Position numbers and translations under genes: made by a program. The notes beneath the pieces were generated by a model. The model saw only the letters and a list, made by a program, of their open reading frames with translations. It did no database searches and was not told where the DNA came from. 64,000 nt of DNA, taken from contig JAGYJY010000007.1 in assembly GCA_018401745.1 (NCBI GenBank), positions 248,001 to 312,000 on the forward strand, in the 5' to 3' direction. How positions within the stretch are numbered: the stretch's first letter is position 1; every line of letters begins with the position of its first letter. The stretch is from Pirellulales bacterium. Lineage in GTDB: Bacteria > Planctomycetota > Planctomycetia > Pirellulales > UBA1268. Positions 19,253-30,221 of this stretch are shown piece after piece.

Positions 19253-19555
19253 ATGCCCAGCTCCCGCGACCACACCCAGCGACCATGCCGCTGCGGCTTC
19301 CTCCCATGGATTTGTGGCATGGTGCTCGTTGCGGCCGCAGCGAGCGGCTGCTCAACACTCGGCCGGCCCGACTGGCTCGAGCCGGGCCCGGAGGCCAATC
19401 AGCGGCGACGGGCGGTGCGGTTTGATCCGTATCTGCAAAACGATATCGGCCCCTATCAGTTTCGGATGCCGTTGATGGATGGCACTCGCCCTCGCGACTA
19501 CGCGGAGCCCGTCAGCGAGGTGAAGCGGTCGCGGTGGTGGTCGGGGGGACGATAG
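19253..19555 (+). CDS. Small lipoprotein, 100 aa
   Basis: Starts MPSSRDHTQRP, followed by a hydrophobic signal ending in the lipobox ASGC (CGMVLVAAAASGCSTLG). The mature part is short and polar, with an R-F-D-P-Y-L-Q-N-D-I-G-P-Y motif and a tryptophan-rich, basic end. It is likely exported and lipid-anchored. Function unknown; the next gene on the same strand starts about 50 bp later. Confidence 0.7.
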   Translation: MPSSRDHTQRPCRCGFLPWICGMVLVAAAASGCSTLGRPDWLEPGPEANQRRRAVRFDPYLQNDIGPYQFRMPLMDGTRPRDYAEPVSEVKRSRWWSGGR

Positions 19556-19606
19556 GAGGTATCATCACGAGATCCTTCCTCTCCCGCCGGACCCGCAAGC
19601 CTCACC

Positions 19607-20992
19607 GTGCCAAAGAAACCATCGCGGCAGCCCCGCTCCCCTTCCGTCAAGCCGTCGCCGACGGGGCGAGGCAAACAGACCGAACGCCGCCCCGCCAAGA
19701 AAACGGCGAAACGGGCCTTCAAAAAAGCCTCCACGCGAACGGGGGCCCGGCCTGCGTTTGACCAGCAGGGCGAACAGCCCTCTCCCGGCGGCCGCATGGC
19801 GACGGGCGGCAGTGCGGGCGGTGGTCAGCAGCGTAAGCGGACCACAGGACGCCCAGCCACAGGACGCCCAGCCACAGGACGCCCAGCCACAGGACGCCCA
19901 GCCACAGGACGCCCAGCCACTGGCGGACGACCCTCTGGTGAACGGCCCTCCGGCAGCGGCGAGAAGCGAGTGTATGCCTCTCGGGTGGTCTCGCGGGGCC
20001 CTGCGAGCAGCCCTCGGCTGCGGGCCCCCGAACGTCTGGCTCCCTCCCAGGAACTTGCTGCTGGCCCGGTGTCTGAGCGGCTGCAAAAGGTGCTCGCCGC
20101 GGCAGGCATCGGCAGCCGACGGCAGTGCGAGGAGCTGATCACCACCGGCCGTGTTGAAGTCGACCGGCAGACGGTCACCGAACTGGGCACCAAGGTGGAT
20201 CCGGCAGCGCAGGAGATTCGCGTTGACGGTGAGCGGCTGCCCTCTCCAAAGCGGGTGGTCTACATGCTCAACAAGCCGGTGGGCGTGGTGACCACCAACT
20301 ACGACCCGTCAGGGCGGCCCCGCGTGGTCGACCTGCTCCCGGCCGACCGGAGGCTGTTTGCGATCGGCCGGCTCGACCGCTCGAGTGAGGGCCTGATCCT
20401 GGTGACCAACGACGGCGACCTGGCCAACCGGCTTGCCCATCCCCGCTACGGCGTGGAAAAGACCTATCTTGTGCAGGTGGCGGGCGTTCCCACGCAGGAA
20501 ACGCTCGACACCCTCCGACGGGGCATGCACCTCTCCGATGGCCGTGTGCAGGCCAAGCGGGTGGTGCTCCGCAGCAGCCACAAGGAAAGCGCGGTGCTCG
20601 AAATGGTGCTGGATGAGGGCCGCAACCGCGAGGTCCGCCGCATGCTGGCCGCCTGCGGCCACAAGGTCCACCAGCTCAAGCGGGTTTCAATCGGCCCGCT
20701 TTCCCTCGGCCAGCTGCTGCCTGGGCAGCACCGGCCGCTGACCTGGGCTGAAATCCGCTCTCTGGAGACAGCCGCGGTTGCGTCAGAAGGCAGCCACAGT
20801 GAAGCTTCACCGCGGCCGCCACGAGGCCGCAGCACGGGCCGCCCCCAGGGCACGCGGCAGGGCAACCGCGAGGGTGGGCGAGCGGCCCGCCCTCCGAGCC
20901 GTCCTGGCCAGGGCCCCCCCGGCCCGCAGCGGCCTCGACGTCCAGGTAAGGCCTCCTCGTGGCGGGCTCCGCGGGGAGGTGGAAAAGGATGA
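19607..20992 (+). CDS. rluB: 23S rRNA pseudouridine synthase, RluB/RsuA family
   Basis: Isomerises a uridine in ribosomal RNA. The core (about residues 150-390) has an S4-type RNA-binding domain (RLQKVLAAAGIGSRRQCEEL) and then the catalytic motif GRLDRSSEGLILVTNDGDL with its key Asp. It is flanked by unusual tails: about 145 basic residues at the N-terminus, including five TGRPA repeats encoded by the 15-bp tandem repeat, and an Arg/Pro/Gly-rich C-terminus. The start is a GTG at 19607. Target position (2605-like or other) cannot be fixed. Its TGA overlaps the next start codon. Confidence 0.85.
   Translation: MPKKPSRQPRSPSVKPSPTGRGKQTERRPAKKTAKRAFKKASTRTGARPAFDQQGEQPSPGGRMATGGSAGGGQQRKRTTGRPATGRPATGRPATGRPATGRPATGGRPSGERPSGSGEKRVYASRVVSRGPASSPRLRAPERLAPSQELAAGPVSERLQKVLAAAGIGSRRQCEELITTGRVEVDRQTVTELGTKVDPAAQEIRVDGERLPSPKRVVYMLNKPVGVVTTNYDPSGRPRVVDLLPADRRLFAIGRLDRSSEGLILVTNDGDLANRLAHPRYGVEKTYLVQVAGVPTQETLDTLRRGMHLSDGRVQAKRVVLRSSHKESAVLEMVLDEGRNREVRRMLAACGHKVHQLKRVSIGPLSLGQLLPGQHRPLTWAEIRSLETAAVASEGSHSEASPRPPRGRSTGRPQGTRQGNREGGRAARPPSRPGQGPPGPQRPRRPGKASSWRAPRGGGKG
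19844..19918. repeat. 15-bp tandem repeat inside rluB, five copies
   Basis: Five perfect copies of ACAGGACGCCCAGCC, in frame with the pseudouridine synthase gene and giving five successive TGRPA units. Being a multiple of three, copy-number change would lengthen the tail without breaking the frame. Confidence 0.95.
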
Positions 20993-21897
20993 ACACACCC
21001 TGTGAAGAAGGCTGCCGCCCGGGCCCAGCCTCAACCGTCACAGCGATTCTCGAACACCGCCAGGTGGCCGAAGCCACCTTCCGAGTGCGGCTGGCCTGCC
21101 CCGAGATCGCCGCGAAGGCGGTGCCCGGGCAGTTTGTTATGGCCAAGCTGTTTGGACGCGACGACCCGCTGCTGGCCCGTCCTCTCGCCGTGTACGACAC
21201 GTTTTCTGAGGGAAGCCGTGATCCCGCCGGATTCGATCTGGTGTACACAGTCCACGGCCGCTTCACCCGGGCCCTCTCTCGCGAGCCGGCCGGCACGCAG
21301 CTGGCGGTCTGGGGCCCCCTGGGCAATGGCTTTTCGCCGCCGCCGGTCGACCACCTCGTGCTTGTTGCCGGCGGCATTGGCCAGACAGCCCTCCTCGCCC
21401 TGGGAAAGGAGCGACTGGGAGTTGCTCGCTACGGCACCGATCCCGAACGAAACGTGCCGAGAGCAAAGCGGGTGAGTTTCTTGTGGGGAGCCCGCACGGC
21501 AGCGGCCTTTGGCGAAGCCGCTGATTTTAGCGGCGCTGGCATGGAAACCTTCCTGGCCACGATCGATGGCAGCACCGGGCTCCAGGGCACGGTGGTCGAC
21601 CTCCTCAATGCCCGCATCGCCAGCGAGCCGGAAAGCTATCGGCCCGAAACGGCTGCGATCGCCTGCTGCGGCCCAGAGCCCATGATGGAGGCTGTGGCCG
21701 CGTGGAGTGAGCAGCGGGGGATTGCCTGCCAAGTGTCGCTGGAAACACCGATGGCCTGTGGGATCGGCATCTGCTTCACCTGCGTGGCTGCCGTCCGCGA
21801 TGCCGACGGCAGTTGGGACTACCGCCGCACCTGCATCGAAGGGCCTGTCTTTGACGCGGCTTCTCTCGTCTGGCATCCAGAAACCGCCGACGGGTGA
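20989..21897 (+). CDS. pyrK: Dihydroorotate dehydrogenase electron-transfer subunit (PyrK-type)
   Basis: Iron-sulfur flavoprotein that passes electrons from dihydroorotate dehydrogenase B to NAD in pyrimidine synthesis. The 302-residue protein has an FAD-binding motif (LLARPLAVYD), the NAD-binding GGIGQTALLALG and the C-terminal 2Fe-2S cysteines in ACGIGICFTCVAAV and RRTCIEGPVF. The ATG overlaps the rluB stop codon (ATGA), so the two are co-translated. The partner pyrD is not in the window. Other members of this ferredoxin-reductase family transfer electrons to other enzymes, so the role is a probable assignment. Confidence 0.85.
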   Translation: MNTPCEEGCRPGPASTVTAILEHRQVAEATFRVRLACPEIAAKAVPGQFVMAKLFGRDDPLLARPLAVYDTFSEGSRDPAGFDLVYTVHGRFTRALSREPAGTQLAVWGPLGNGFSPPPVDHLVLVAGGIGQTALLALGKERLGVARYGTDPERNVPRAKRVSFLWGARTAAAFGEAADFSGAGMETFLATIDGSTGLQGTVVDLLNARIASEPESYRPETAAIACCGPEPMMEAVAAWSEQRGIACQVSLETPMACGIGICFTCVAAVRDADGSWDYRRTCIEGPVFDAASLVWHPETADG

Positions 21898-21937
21898 CGA
21901 CTGACCACCTCGCCGATCCAACAGAGCCCTCGGTCGC

Positions 21938-22213
21938 TCAGGAGGCTGCCTGGAGCAGGCTCTTGATCCGGGCAGAAAGCCTCGACTTCAGGCGAGCAGC
22001 CCGATTCGGATGAATCACCTTGTGGGTCGCAGCACGGTCGGCTCGCTTCGCGGCGGCCCGAAACGCATCGCGTGCCGCCTCGAGGTCGCCAGCATCGACA
22101 GCTGCAAGCACCTTGCGAACTTCCGTCTTGATCTGCGACTTGGCAACGCGATTTCGCTCGCGCTTGTGGACATTCTGACGGAGACGCTTCTTGGCACTGG
22201 CCGTATTTGGCAT
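21938..22213 (-). CDS. rpsT: 30S ribosomal protein S20
   Basis: A 91-residue basic protein with the whole S20 pattern: MPNTASAKKRLRQNVHKRER at the start, a central QIKTEVRKVL and a C-terminal HPNRAARLKSRLSARI. It binds 16S rRNA early in assembly. It stands alone on the minus strand. Confidence 0.96.
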   Translation of the reverse strand: MPNTASAKKRLRQNVHKRERNRVAKSQIKTEVRKVLAAVDAGDLEAARDAFRAAAKRADRAATHKVIHPNRAARLKSRLSARIKSLLQAAS

Positions 22214-22274
22214 GGCTGGTTTGGTGAGACTTCAGGAAGTGATGTGTTCGAGTGACCGCCGCGGCGACGGAGAG

Positions 22275-23744
22275 TCACGTACTATCCCTGATCGAGGCCA
22301 ACTTGTCTAGCCTCGCCGCCACATCTCGGTAGCCAAAATCGATTCCCGCGAGCGCCGAAAGGTGTTTCTGGGCCGCCTCGTAGTCTTCGAGGCCTGTCGC
22401 CAGCACACCGGCCCGGTAGAGGGCCCGCTTTCGCTGCTCCGCGTCGCGGTCGACGAGGGCTTCCACCGCAGTCTCGTAGTTCTGCATGGCCAGCTGATAC
22501 TGCTTGATCCGCTGAAAACACTCGCCGAGTTCGAGGGCCACCATGACCCTTCCGTCGTGGATCTTTGAGCACCTCCTGGAAGTGCCGGATCGCATCGGCA
22601 AACTGCCCCACCGCTTTGAGCCGGGTGGCGAGTTCGTACCGCCAGGAGACGTTTTCGGGATAGCGGTCTGCCCGCGCCGCGTAGATGTCGATCTCCTGCT
22701 TCAGCGCCCCGAGCTTCAGCTGTTCGAGCGTCTTCTTGTTGGCTTCGCTGGCGTCCTCTGCAAAGCGTTTCTCCGCCACATGAACCTGCTGCTTGGCCCA
22801 GCGGATCTGGCGGTCTTCGATAACCTCCTGAACCTTGACGTCGTTGCCAGAGGCCGCGAGCGCGTCGGCCAGGGCCTTTCTCGCCTCCTCGAGCTGCTGG
22901 TCTTTCTCCAGCAGTTCTGCCAGCTCCAGACGAGGCTCCACCTGGGTCGGATCGTCTTGAATCGCCTTGCGAAGCGCCACCATCGGATCGGACGGGGCGT
23001 CTCCGGCCGCCGGAGCGGCGGCTGGCTTCACCGTGGCCCGCATGCCGCTGGCGCGACCGGCACCGATCGTCTTCTCGACCTGCAGGCGTGAAATCTCACG
23101 CTCCGCCTCATCGCCAACGCCCTTGATGTCTTTCACCCGCACCCAGCAGGCGATTGCTTGATCAAAGTTGCCGTGCTCTGCGGCAAACTTCGCGCACTGC
23201 CGGTTCACCTCGACATCTTTCGGAACAGCATCGAGAGCGGCCTTGAGATAGGCCCCTGGACCTCGTCGGCGCCGAGGTTGCCAGCCACGTCGGCCATCGC
23301 CAGCAGGCAGTTGTGGTCGCTCGGGTTGCTCTTGAGGATGTCGATCCCAGCCTTGATCGCCTCCTGGTTCTTTCCGGCAGCGCTGAGTTTGCGGACCTTG
23401 GCCCGCCCGCCGGCCGCGAAGACGCCGGCCAAACCTCGGCTTTTTCCGCTATGCTTCTTGCGAAGCGTCCCGAGCAGGGCTTGAAGATAGATCAGGTTGC
23501 CGGGATCGCCGAGCACGCACAGGATGAACATCTCAATCGCGTAATCGATGTTCCTGTTGAGGTTTTGTTCGCCCCGTTGGAAGTTCTGCTGAAGCCGCCT
23601 CCGCTCGCCCTCTGAAAGCGGGCTGAGCCCGCTGGCGACAGGCTGCGAGGCAGGTGCGACATTCCCCGCGCCTGCTTCCAAGCCGGCGTCCATCGGATCA
23701 GCGTCCCCTCGATCATCACCCATGTCCGGCCACCCTACTGCCAA
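22275..23744 (-). CDS. TPR-repeat protein (two apparent frameshifts)
   Basis: A soluble protein of about 490 residues with TPR-like helical repeats (GNLIYLQALLGTLRKKH; NFDQAIACWVRVK; QLAMQNYETAVEAL; DYEAAQKHLSALA). Two indels break the reading. Adding one C to the run 23253-23256 joins the LGADEVQ part to AYLKAALDAVPKDVEVNRQ. Removing one C from 22547-22549 joins FQEVLKDPRRK to VMVALELGECFQ. Both repaired junctions give smooth repeat sequence, so I treat this as one intact gene with homopolymer errors. A middle KPAAAPAAGDAPSDP linker separates two repeat blocks. Function unknown; probably a scaffold. Confidence 0.7.
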
Positions 23745-23831
23745 CGGTTTTCTTGAGCGTGCAGGCGTACTCTACCCGCCTGCCCATCACCCCTCAATTC
23801 GATCCGGCCTTCCGCAGAGTCCTCCTCCGCA

Positions 23832-25447
23832 ATGAGCAACGAGCCCACCGCCCTGCACCAGCAGCACCGTCACGCCCCGGTCGAAAACACAACCGGCATG
23901 CCACAGCAATGTGTCTGGTTTGTGGGAGCCGGCCCGGGCGTGGCCGACCTGCTCACGGTGCGGGCAATGCGGCTGCTCGAGGCGGCTGATGCGGTGCTCT
24001 ACGACGTGCTTGTCCCTCCGCACCTTCTCGGCACGCTGCGGCCCGAAGTTGAGCAGATTCCGGTCTGCCGCGACGACCCATCCACCGGCCGCCGCTTCGT
24101 CGACCCTGGCAGGGCAGTGGGGAGCCTGCTGGTGAAACTCGCCACCGAAGGACGCCGCGTGGTCCGTCTCAAGGGGGGCGACCCTTCGGTCTTCGCCCGT
24201 TTTGCTGAAGAGGTTCTGCCGCTGCAGGAGGCGGGCATCCGCTACGAGATCGTGCCCGGCGTGACCGCCGCCACAGCAGCTGCCGCAGCGATTGCGGCCC
24301 CGCTTACCAGCCGAACGGAGGCCTCAAGTGTCACCTTGATCACAGGCCATCGAGCCGTTGACAAAGGCCCTGCCGAGGCGTCTGACGACGATTTTGCCCG
24401 ACTGGCGACCCTGCCAGGCACGCTGGTGGTCTACATGGGGCTGGAAAAGATCGACTGCTGGACAGAGTCGCTGATCGCGGCAGGACGCCACGAAGAGACT
24501 CCGGTCGCGGTTGTCAGCCGCTGCTCGTGGCCCGACGAACGTCGTTGCACGACCACGCTCGCGGGCCTGCGGAGCAGCACAAGCATCCGCTCGTGGCCCT
24601 CTCCGGCGGTGATCATCGTCGGCGAGGTGCTGACATCCAGCGGACACAAGGCTGCTGCTGCTCCAGCCCGCCAGCCGCTGGCGGGGCAGCAGGTGCTCGT
24701 CACCCGGCCTGCCTCGCAGGCCGTCGAGGTGCTTCGCCTGCTCACCACAGCGGGAGCTCACGGCCTCTGCATACCCACCGTCGAGATCGTGCCGCCCCCC
24801 TCATGGCAGCCGCTCGATGAGGCGATTCAGCAGGCCTCCACCTACGACTGGATTATTTTTCCAGCAGCAACGGCGTTGAGGCCTTCGCGGCGCGGCTGGC
24901 CGCAGCAGGCGACGCGAGGCTGCTGGGAACCGCCCGCCTGGCTGCCGTAGGGCCGCGGACGGCCGACGCACTCGCCGCTCACCGCCTCGCCTGCGACCTC
25001 GTGCCGGCCACCCACTCCGCCGCCGGCCTCGTGGAAGCGTTGGCCGATGAATCGCCGCGACGCCGAATCCTGCTCATCCAGGCGGATCGTGGCCGCGACA
25101 CGCTGGAGAATGAGCTCACCGCCCGCAGCCACGACGTCTGCCGGGTCATGGCCTACATCAGCCGCGACGTTCCCACGCTCAACACGGCTGCAGAGGCCGT
25201 TGTGAGCCGGCAGCCGATCGACTGGGTGATGCTCTCAAGCCCCGCCATCACCGCAGCGGCGATCCGGCTGTTTGGCGACCGTCTCCGCCGCTGGAAGACA
25301 GCCTGCAACAGCGAGGCCGCAGCAAATCTCCTCGCCGCCCACGGCGTGCAGGCCACAGTCACCAGTCGGTCGCCGTCGATGGCTGCGGTTGTGGAGGCGA
25401 TGGAGGCCTGGGAGGCCGCCCGCGAAAGCCACACCGGAGGCGGCTGA
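23832..25447 (+). CDS. Uroporphyrinogen-III C-methyltransferase / synthase fusion (one frameshift)
   Basis: The first half is a CobA/SUMT-type methyltransferase that makes precorrin-2 for sirohaem or cobalamin: GAGPG at 32-36, RLKGGDPSVFARF, VPGVTAATAAAAA and VVYMGLEK. The second half is a HemD-like uroporphyrinogen-III synthase (VLVTRPASQAVEVL; later RILLIQADRGRDTLENEL). Reading breaks after DWIIF; adding one T to the run 24856-24860 restores SSSNGVEAFAARLAA and continues to the stop at 25447. Such CobA-HemD fusions are known in several bacterial groups. The repaired protein would be about 538 residues and supplies both tetrapyrrole branch steps. Confidence 0.85.
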
Positions 25448-25502
25448 TTGTGGGGTGCTCACCCCCTTCAGCGCTGTCTGCCACGTCGTAATCCGAAGCG
25501 AC

Positions 25503-25688
25503 TCACGAACGCTTCCGCTCGGTGATGCTCCAGCAGAGGTAGCCCAGGATGCACGACGCCACCAGGCAGACGGCATCAAACGGAATGTTCGCGCGGCCAA
25601 AGGGAATGCCAACGGCAAGATCGGCCAGGGAAAGCACCCCGATCAATCCAGCCACGACCATGCCCGTCAGCGGCAATGCCTTCGTCAC
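25503..25688 (-). CDS. Small membrane protein, 61 aa
   Basis: GTG start with a GGAGG site 9 bases upstream. The protein has two hydrophobic helices (GMVVAGLIGVLSLADLAVGI and AVCLVASCILGYLCWS) around a PFGRANIPFD motif and ends in charged residues. The pattern of two helices with a conserved-looking Gly-Arg turn suggests a real membrane protein. No named family is assigned. Confidence 0.6.
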   Translation of the reverse strand: MTKALPLTGMVVAGLIGVLSLADLAVGIPFGRANIPFDAVCLVASCILGYLCWSITERKRS

Positions 25689-25930
25689 GTCGCTCGGCCT
25701 CCCCCGCGATTGTCAAAAGTTGCCCGGTTACACGATCATGCGGTGCACGGTCGCCAAACTCCGCGAACAGGTCAACGGCGTCGTGGCCCACCGCCAGGAC
25801 CACTGACGATCCCGCCCTCGGTCCCATACAATACCTTCCCGCCGAGGGTCGTCCACGCCGAGTTTCGGGTGCAGGCCGGGTCGACCTTTTGTGCGGATTC
25901 GAGAGCCGTGTGCAACCCCGATAAGCGTTC

Positions 25931-26518
25931 ATGCCCACAAAACCGTCAGAACCCTGCCTGGCCGACCTGAAAACGGCTGCCAGCAGCCCCCTCCGAGAAG
26001 GCCCAGAACCGCGACAAAACGCCGAAACCGCGGTCTACACCGGCTCCTTCGACCCGATCACGCTCGGGCACCTCGATGTCGTTCAGCGGGCTGCGAGGAT
26101 CTTTCGGAGCGTGATCGTGGGGGTGGGCATCAACCCCGACAAAAACCCGTTGTTTACGCTCGACGAACGGGTCGATCTCGTCAGGGCATCGGTCGCCCAC
26201 CTCCCAGGCGTGCGGGTCGAACACTTCGACGGCCTTGCTGTTTCGTTTGTCCGCAGGCATGCCGCCCGCGTGCTGCTGCGGGGCATGCGATCGCTGACCG
26301 ATATTGAGGCGGAGTTCACGATGTCGTTGGCAAATCGCAAACTTGCCCCCGACGTGGAAACCGTCTTTCTGATGGCCGACGCCCAGTATTCCCACATCTC
26401 GTCGTCGCTGCTGAAACAGATCACACCGCTGGCAGACGACGATGCCCTGTCGCAGTTTGTGCCGCGGCCAGTGGTTACCGCCCTGCGCCGCAAGCTCCAG
26501 CAGTCCTCAGCTTCCTGA
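25931..26518 (+). CDS. coaD: Phosphopantetheine adenylyltransferase
   Basis: Catalyses the penultimate step of coenzyme A synthesis. Nucleotidyltransferase motifs are TGSFDPITLGHLD (37-49, with His47 of the T/HxGH motif), VLLRGMRSLTDIEAEFTMS and the C-terminal YSHISSSLLKQI. At 195 residues it is about 30 longer than usual because of a polar N-terminal extension; no better in-frame start codon is visible near the usual position. Cytoplasmic; convergent with mcsB. Confidence 0.92.
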   Translation: MPTKPSEPCLADLKTAASSPLREGPEPRQNAETAVYTGSFDPITLGHLDVVQRAARIFRSVIVGVGINPDKNPLFTLDERVDLVRASVAHLPGVRVEHFDGLAVSFVRRHAARVLLRGMRSLTDIEAEFTMSLANRKLAPDVETVFLMADAQYSHISSSLLKQITPLADDDALSQFVPRPVVTALRRKLQQSSAS

Positions 26519-26554
26519 CCAGCCGAAGCAGCCGAAAGCGAAGCAGCCGCCTGC

Positions 26555-27670
26555 TCAGTTGACGCTCGTCACGTCGCCGTCGGCGTTTTCAAAATGCTGG
26601 CGGAGATAGCGGGCCCGCTCGATGTTGCGATCGCTGGAGTCGAGTTCCACACCGCGAAGTTTCTGCAGATGGGCCGGCTGCGTGCGGACCAGCAGCACGT
26701 TGATGTCGGAAATCTTGACGTCACCAATCAGCCCCAGCAGCACGCCCATCCGCACCCGCGAGAGGTGCTGCAGCGTCTCCTCGGCACTGATCGTCTGAGC
26801 GGTGCGGAGGATGCCGATCGCCCGGCTGACCTGGTCGTGGATGTTGAGCTGGCTTTCCCGCACCAGGTAGTCGCGGGCCCGCCGCTCGTATTCGATCAGC
26901 ACCGGCACGATATCGCTCACCTGGCCGACGAGTTCGTCCTCGTTCTTGCCCAGCGTGGTCTGGTTGGAAATCTGATAAAAGTCGCCCATCGCCTGCGAGC
27001 CCTCGCCATACAGCCCTCGCACCGCGAGCGAGATCTTGTGCAGGCTGCGAAACACCTTGTCGATCTGGCGGGTGATCACCAGAGCCGGCAGGTGGAGCAT
27101 CACACTCACCCGAATGCCTGTGCCGACATTGGTCGGGCAGGCCGTGAGAAAGCCCCAGCGGGGATGGAAGGCATAGGGCACAACCGCCTCAAGCGCGTCG
27201 TCGACCTGGCGGATCTGATCCCAGACGCCAGGCAGGTCAAGGCCGCTGTGCATGCACTGAATGCGAAGGTGGTCTTCCTCATTGATCATCAGGCTGACCT
27301 GCTCGCCTTCGTCGATGGCGACGCCACGGGCACCCTCCGCTTCAGCATGTTCGCGGCTGATCAGCTGCCGCTCCACAAGAAACTGCCGGTCGACTTCCTC
27401 CAGCTGCCCGACGTTGATGTAGGCGAGCTGCTGGCCCACCGGCGACTGAGCGATCTGCGATCGGAGAAACTCCTCAACCTCCGTCCGCTCCTGGTCGGTC
27501 GCCCGGCTCACAAACGGAAAATGGGCCACATTGCGAGCCAGCCGAACCCGACTGCTCATCACAATGTCGGATTCAGGCCCCGTGCCTTTGAGCCATTCAC
27601 CGACTGCGTCGGTGAGGCCTTCAATCTTCTCGTGTCCATCACCGCCGTGGGTGTGTTGCTGATCCATCAT
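26555..27670 (-). CDS. mcsB: Protein arginine kinase McsB
   Basis: ATP:guanido phosphotransferase-family enzyme that phosphorylates arginine in proteins, in Firmicutes marking them for ClpCP. The 371-residue protein has SSRVRLARNVAHFPF, CPTNVGTGIRVSVMLHLPAL and RGLYGEGSQAMGDFYQISNQ with TTLGKNEDE, all typical of McsB. A C-terminal IERARYLRQHF is also present. The start overlaps the mcsA stop codon by 4 bases; a second ATG follows directly. No clpC or ctsR gene is nearby, so the regulatory partner set differs from the Bacillus operon. Confidence 0.92.
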   Translation of the reverse strand: MMDQQHTHGGDGHEKIEGLTDAVGEWLKGTGPESDIVMSSRVRLARNVAHFPFVSRATDQERTEVEEFLRSQIAQSPVGQQLAYINVGQLEEVDRQFLVERQLISREHAEAEGARGVAIDEGEQVSLMINEEDHLRIQCMHSGLDLPGVWDQIRQVDDALEAVVPYAFHPRWGFLTACPTNVGTGIRVSVMLHLPALVITRQIDKVFRSLHKISLAVRGLYGEGSQAMGDFYQISNQTTLGKNEDELVGQVSDIVPVLIEYERRARDYLVRESQLNIHDQVSRAIGILRTAQTISAEETLQHLSRVRMGVLLGLIGDVKISDINVLLVRTQPAHLQKLRGVELDSSDRNIERARYLRQHFENADGDVTSVN

Positions 27671-28287
27671 GGGCCTGTCGCGTCTCCGGGCTCCTTACCA
27701 GCAGCATCACCCATCGGAGGCTGATCGCCACGCTCGGCTGGCGGAGCCTGGGCCGACGCGGCATCTCCTTCCTGGCAACGGCGGGCGGATTCGTCAATCT
27801 GTCGCAGTTCGTCCCGGAGGCTGCCGGCCTGCTCGTAGTCTTCGCAGTCGATCGCGTCTTTCATTTCCCGCCGCATCCCGATTGCTGTTGTCAGGAATTC
27901 GGTCCCTGCTGGGAAACGGGCAGGCGATCGCCCAACATGCTCCGTCGCCCCATGGATGTTGGCGATCAGCGGTTCGAGCTCTTTCTCAAACTGCACGTAG
28001 TCGTGTGGGCAGCCCAGGCGGCCGTTGTTGCGAAACTCGAAAAAGGTGATTCCGCACATGCTGCAGGCCTTCTGATCGATGGCTGCAAGGTCGTCCGCGG
28101 TCTTGCCGATTGAGAGCGGGCCGGAAAGCATGCCACCGACGGTGGGCTTGTCCTGGCCCTCATCACCCTCGCTCTGTGTGAGGTAGCCGCGAGCATGGTC
28201 CTCGCAGAGGTGAACCTCGCGGACCTCGCCTTCCTCGAGTTCGGTGATGTGAAACACCGCTGACTTTTCACATTGCTGACACTTCAT
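27667..28287 (-). CDS. mcsA: McsA-like zinc-finger/UVR-motif protein
   Basis: Probable activator of McsB. The 206-residue protein has four-cysteine zinc sites (MKCQQCEKSAVFH...HLCEDHA and CSMCGITFFEF...LGCPHDY) and a C-terminal UVR motif (MRREMKDAIDCEDYEQAGSL). A disordered Ala/Pro/Gly-rich tail follows. The start MKCQQCEK has a GGGGAGAG site. It overlaps mcsB, supporting a two-gene operon. The upstream in-frame extension lacks cysteines and is not needed. Confidence 0.88.
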   Translation of the reverse strand: MKCQQCEKSAVFHITELEEGEVREVHLCEDHARGYLTQSEGDEGQDKPTVGGMLSGPLSIGKTADDLAAIDQKACSMCGITFFEFRNNGRLGCPHDYVQFEKELEPLIANIHGATEHVGRSPARFPAGTEFLTTAIGMRREMKDAIDCEDYEQAGSLRDELRQIDESARRCQEGDAASAQAPPAERGDQPPMGDAAGKEPGDATGP

Positions 28288-28684
28288 GATTCGCTGCTCT
28301 CCCCGCGTGCCGAACTGTCTGCGAAAATCCTGCCCGGCCAGACCGACCGTCTGTCCGAGCGTCACGCACGTTTCCGCGGGATCTTTTTCGTGGGATCTCT
28401 GGTGGAATCTCTGTCAGGTTTCCGGCGGATGGTGACCCGCCGCGACCGTTCCCGCAAGGGAGACTCGGCCGCCCCGGCAAGAACACGGGCCTCGCCATGC
28501 ACCCGCTGGAGGGTGGTGCAGTGGACGCTGACCCACAACGCTCCCACAATCATAGCCATTCGGCCGAGGTTTGTTCCCGGCTCCCGAAAGGCATCTGAAG
28601 GGCCGACCGCCCCCTGGCTGGGCGTTTGGCCGCCCATGCGATGCTCGGTCACCTCCGCGATAGCCTTCCACCCGGCGCGACGAC
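28288..28684. other. Divergent mcsA/trpE intergenic region
   Basis: A 397-bp region that must contain the mcsA and trpE promoters. It holds a tandem 12-bp near repeat, GTGGGATCTCTG (28390-28401) and GTGGAATCTCTG (28402-28413), preceded by a related GGGATCTTTTTC. A 96-codon minus-strand frame (28362-28652) exists but is basic and lacks any recognisable feature, so I do not call it. No trp leader peptide with tandem Trp codons was seen. Confidence 0.4.
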
Positions 28685-30208
<1,524 letters not shown>

Positions 30209-30221
30209 CGCACGGCTGCCT

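Noticed and set aside
24856..24860. Programmed ribosomal frameshift in SUMT-HemD
   Set aside because: No downstream structure or known slippery motif was recognised, and similar single-base breaks occur in many unrelated genes, which points to sequencing error.
28362..28652. 96-codon minus-strand frame upstream of mcsA
   Set aside because: Basic, low-complexity product without motifs or good start; the region is better explained as a divergent promoter region.
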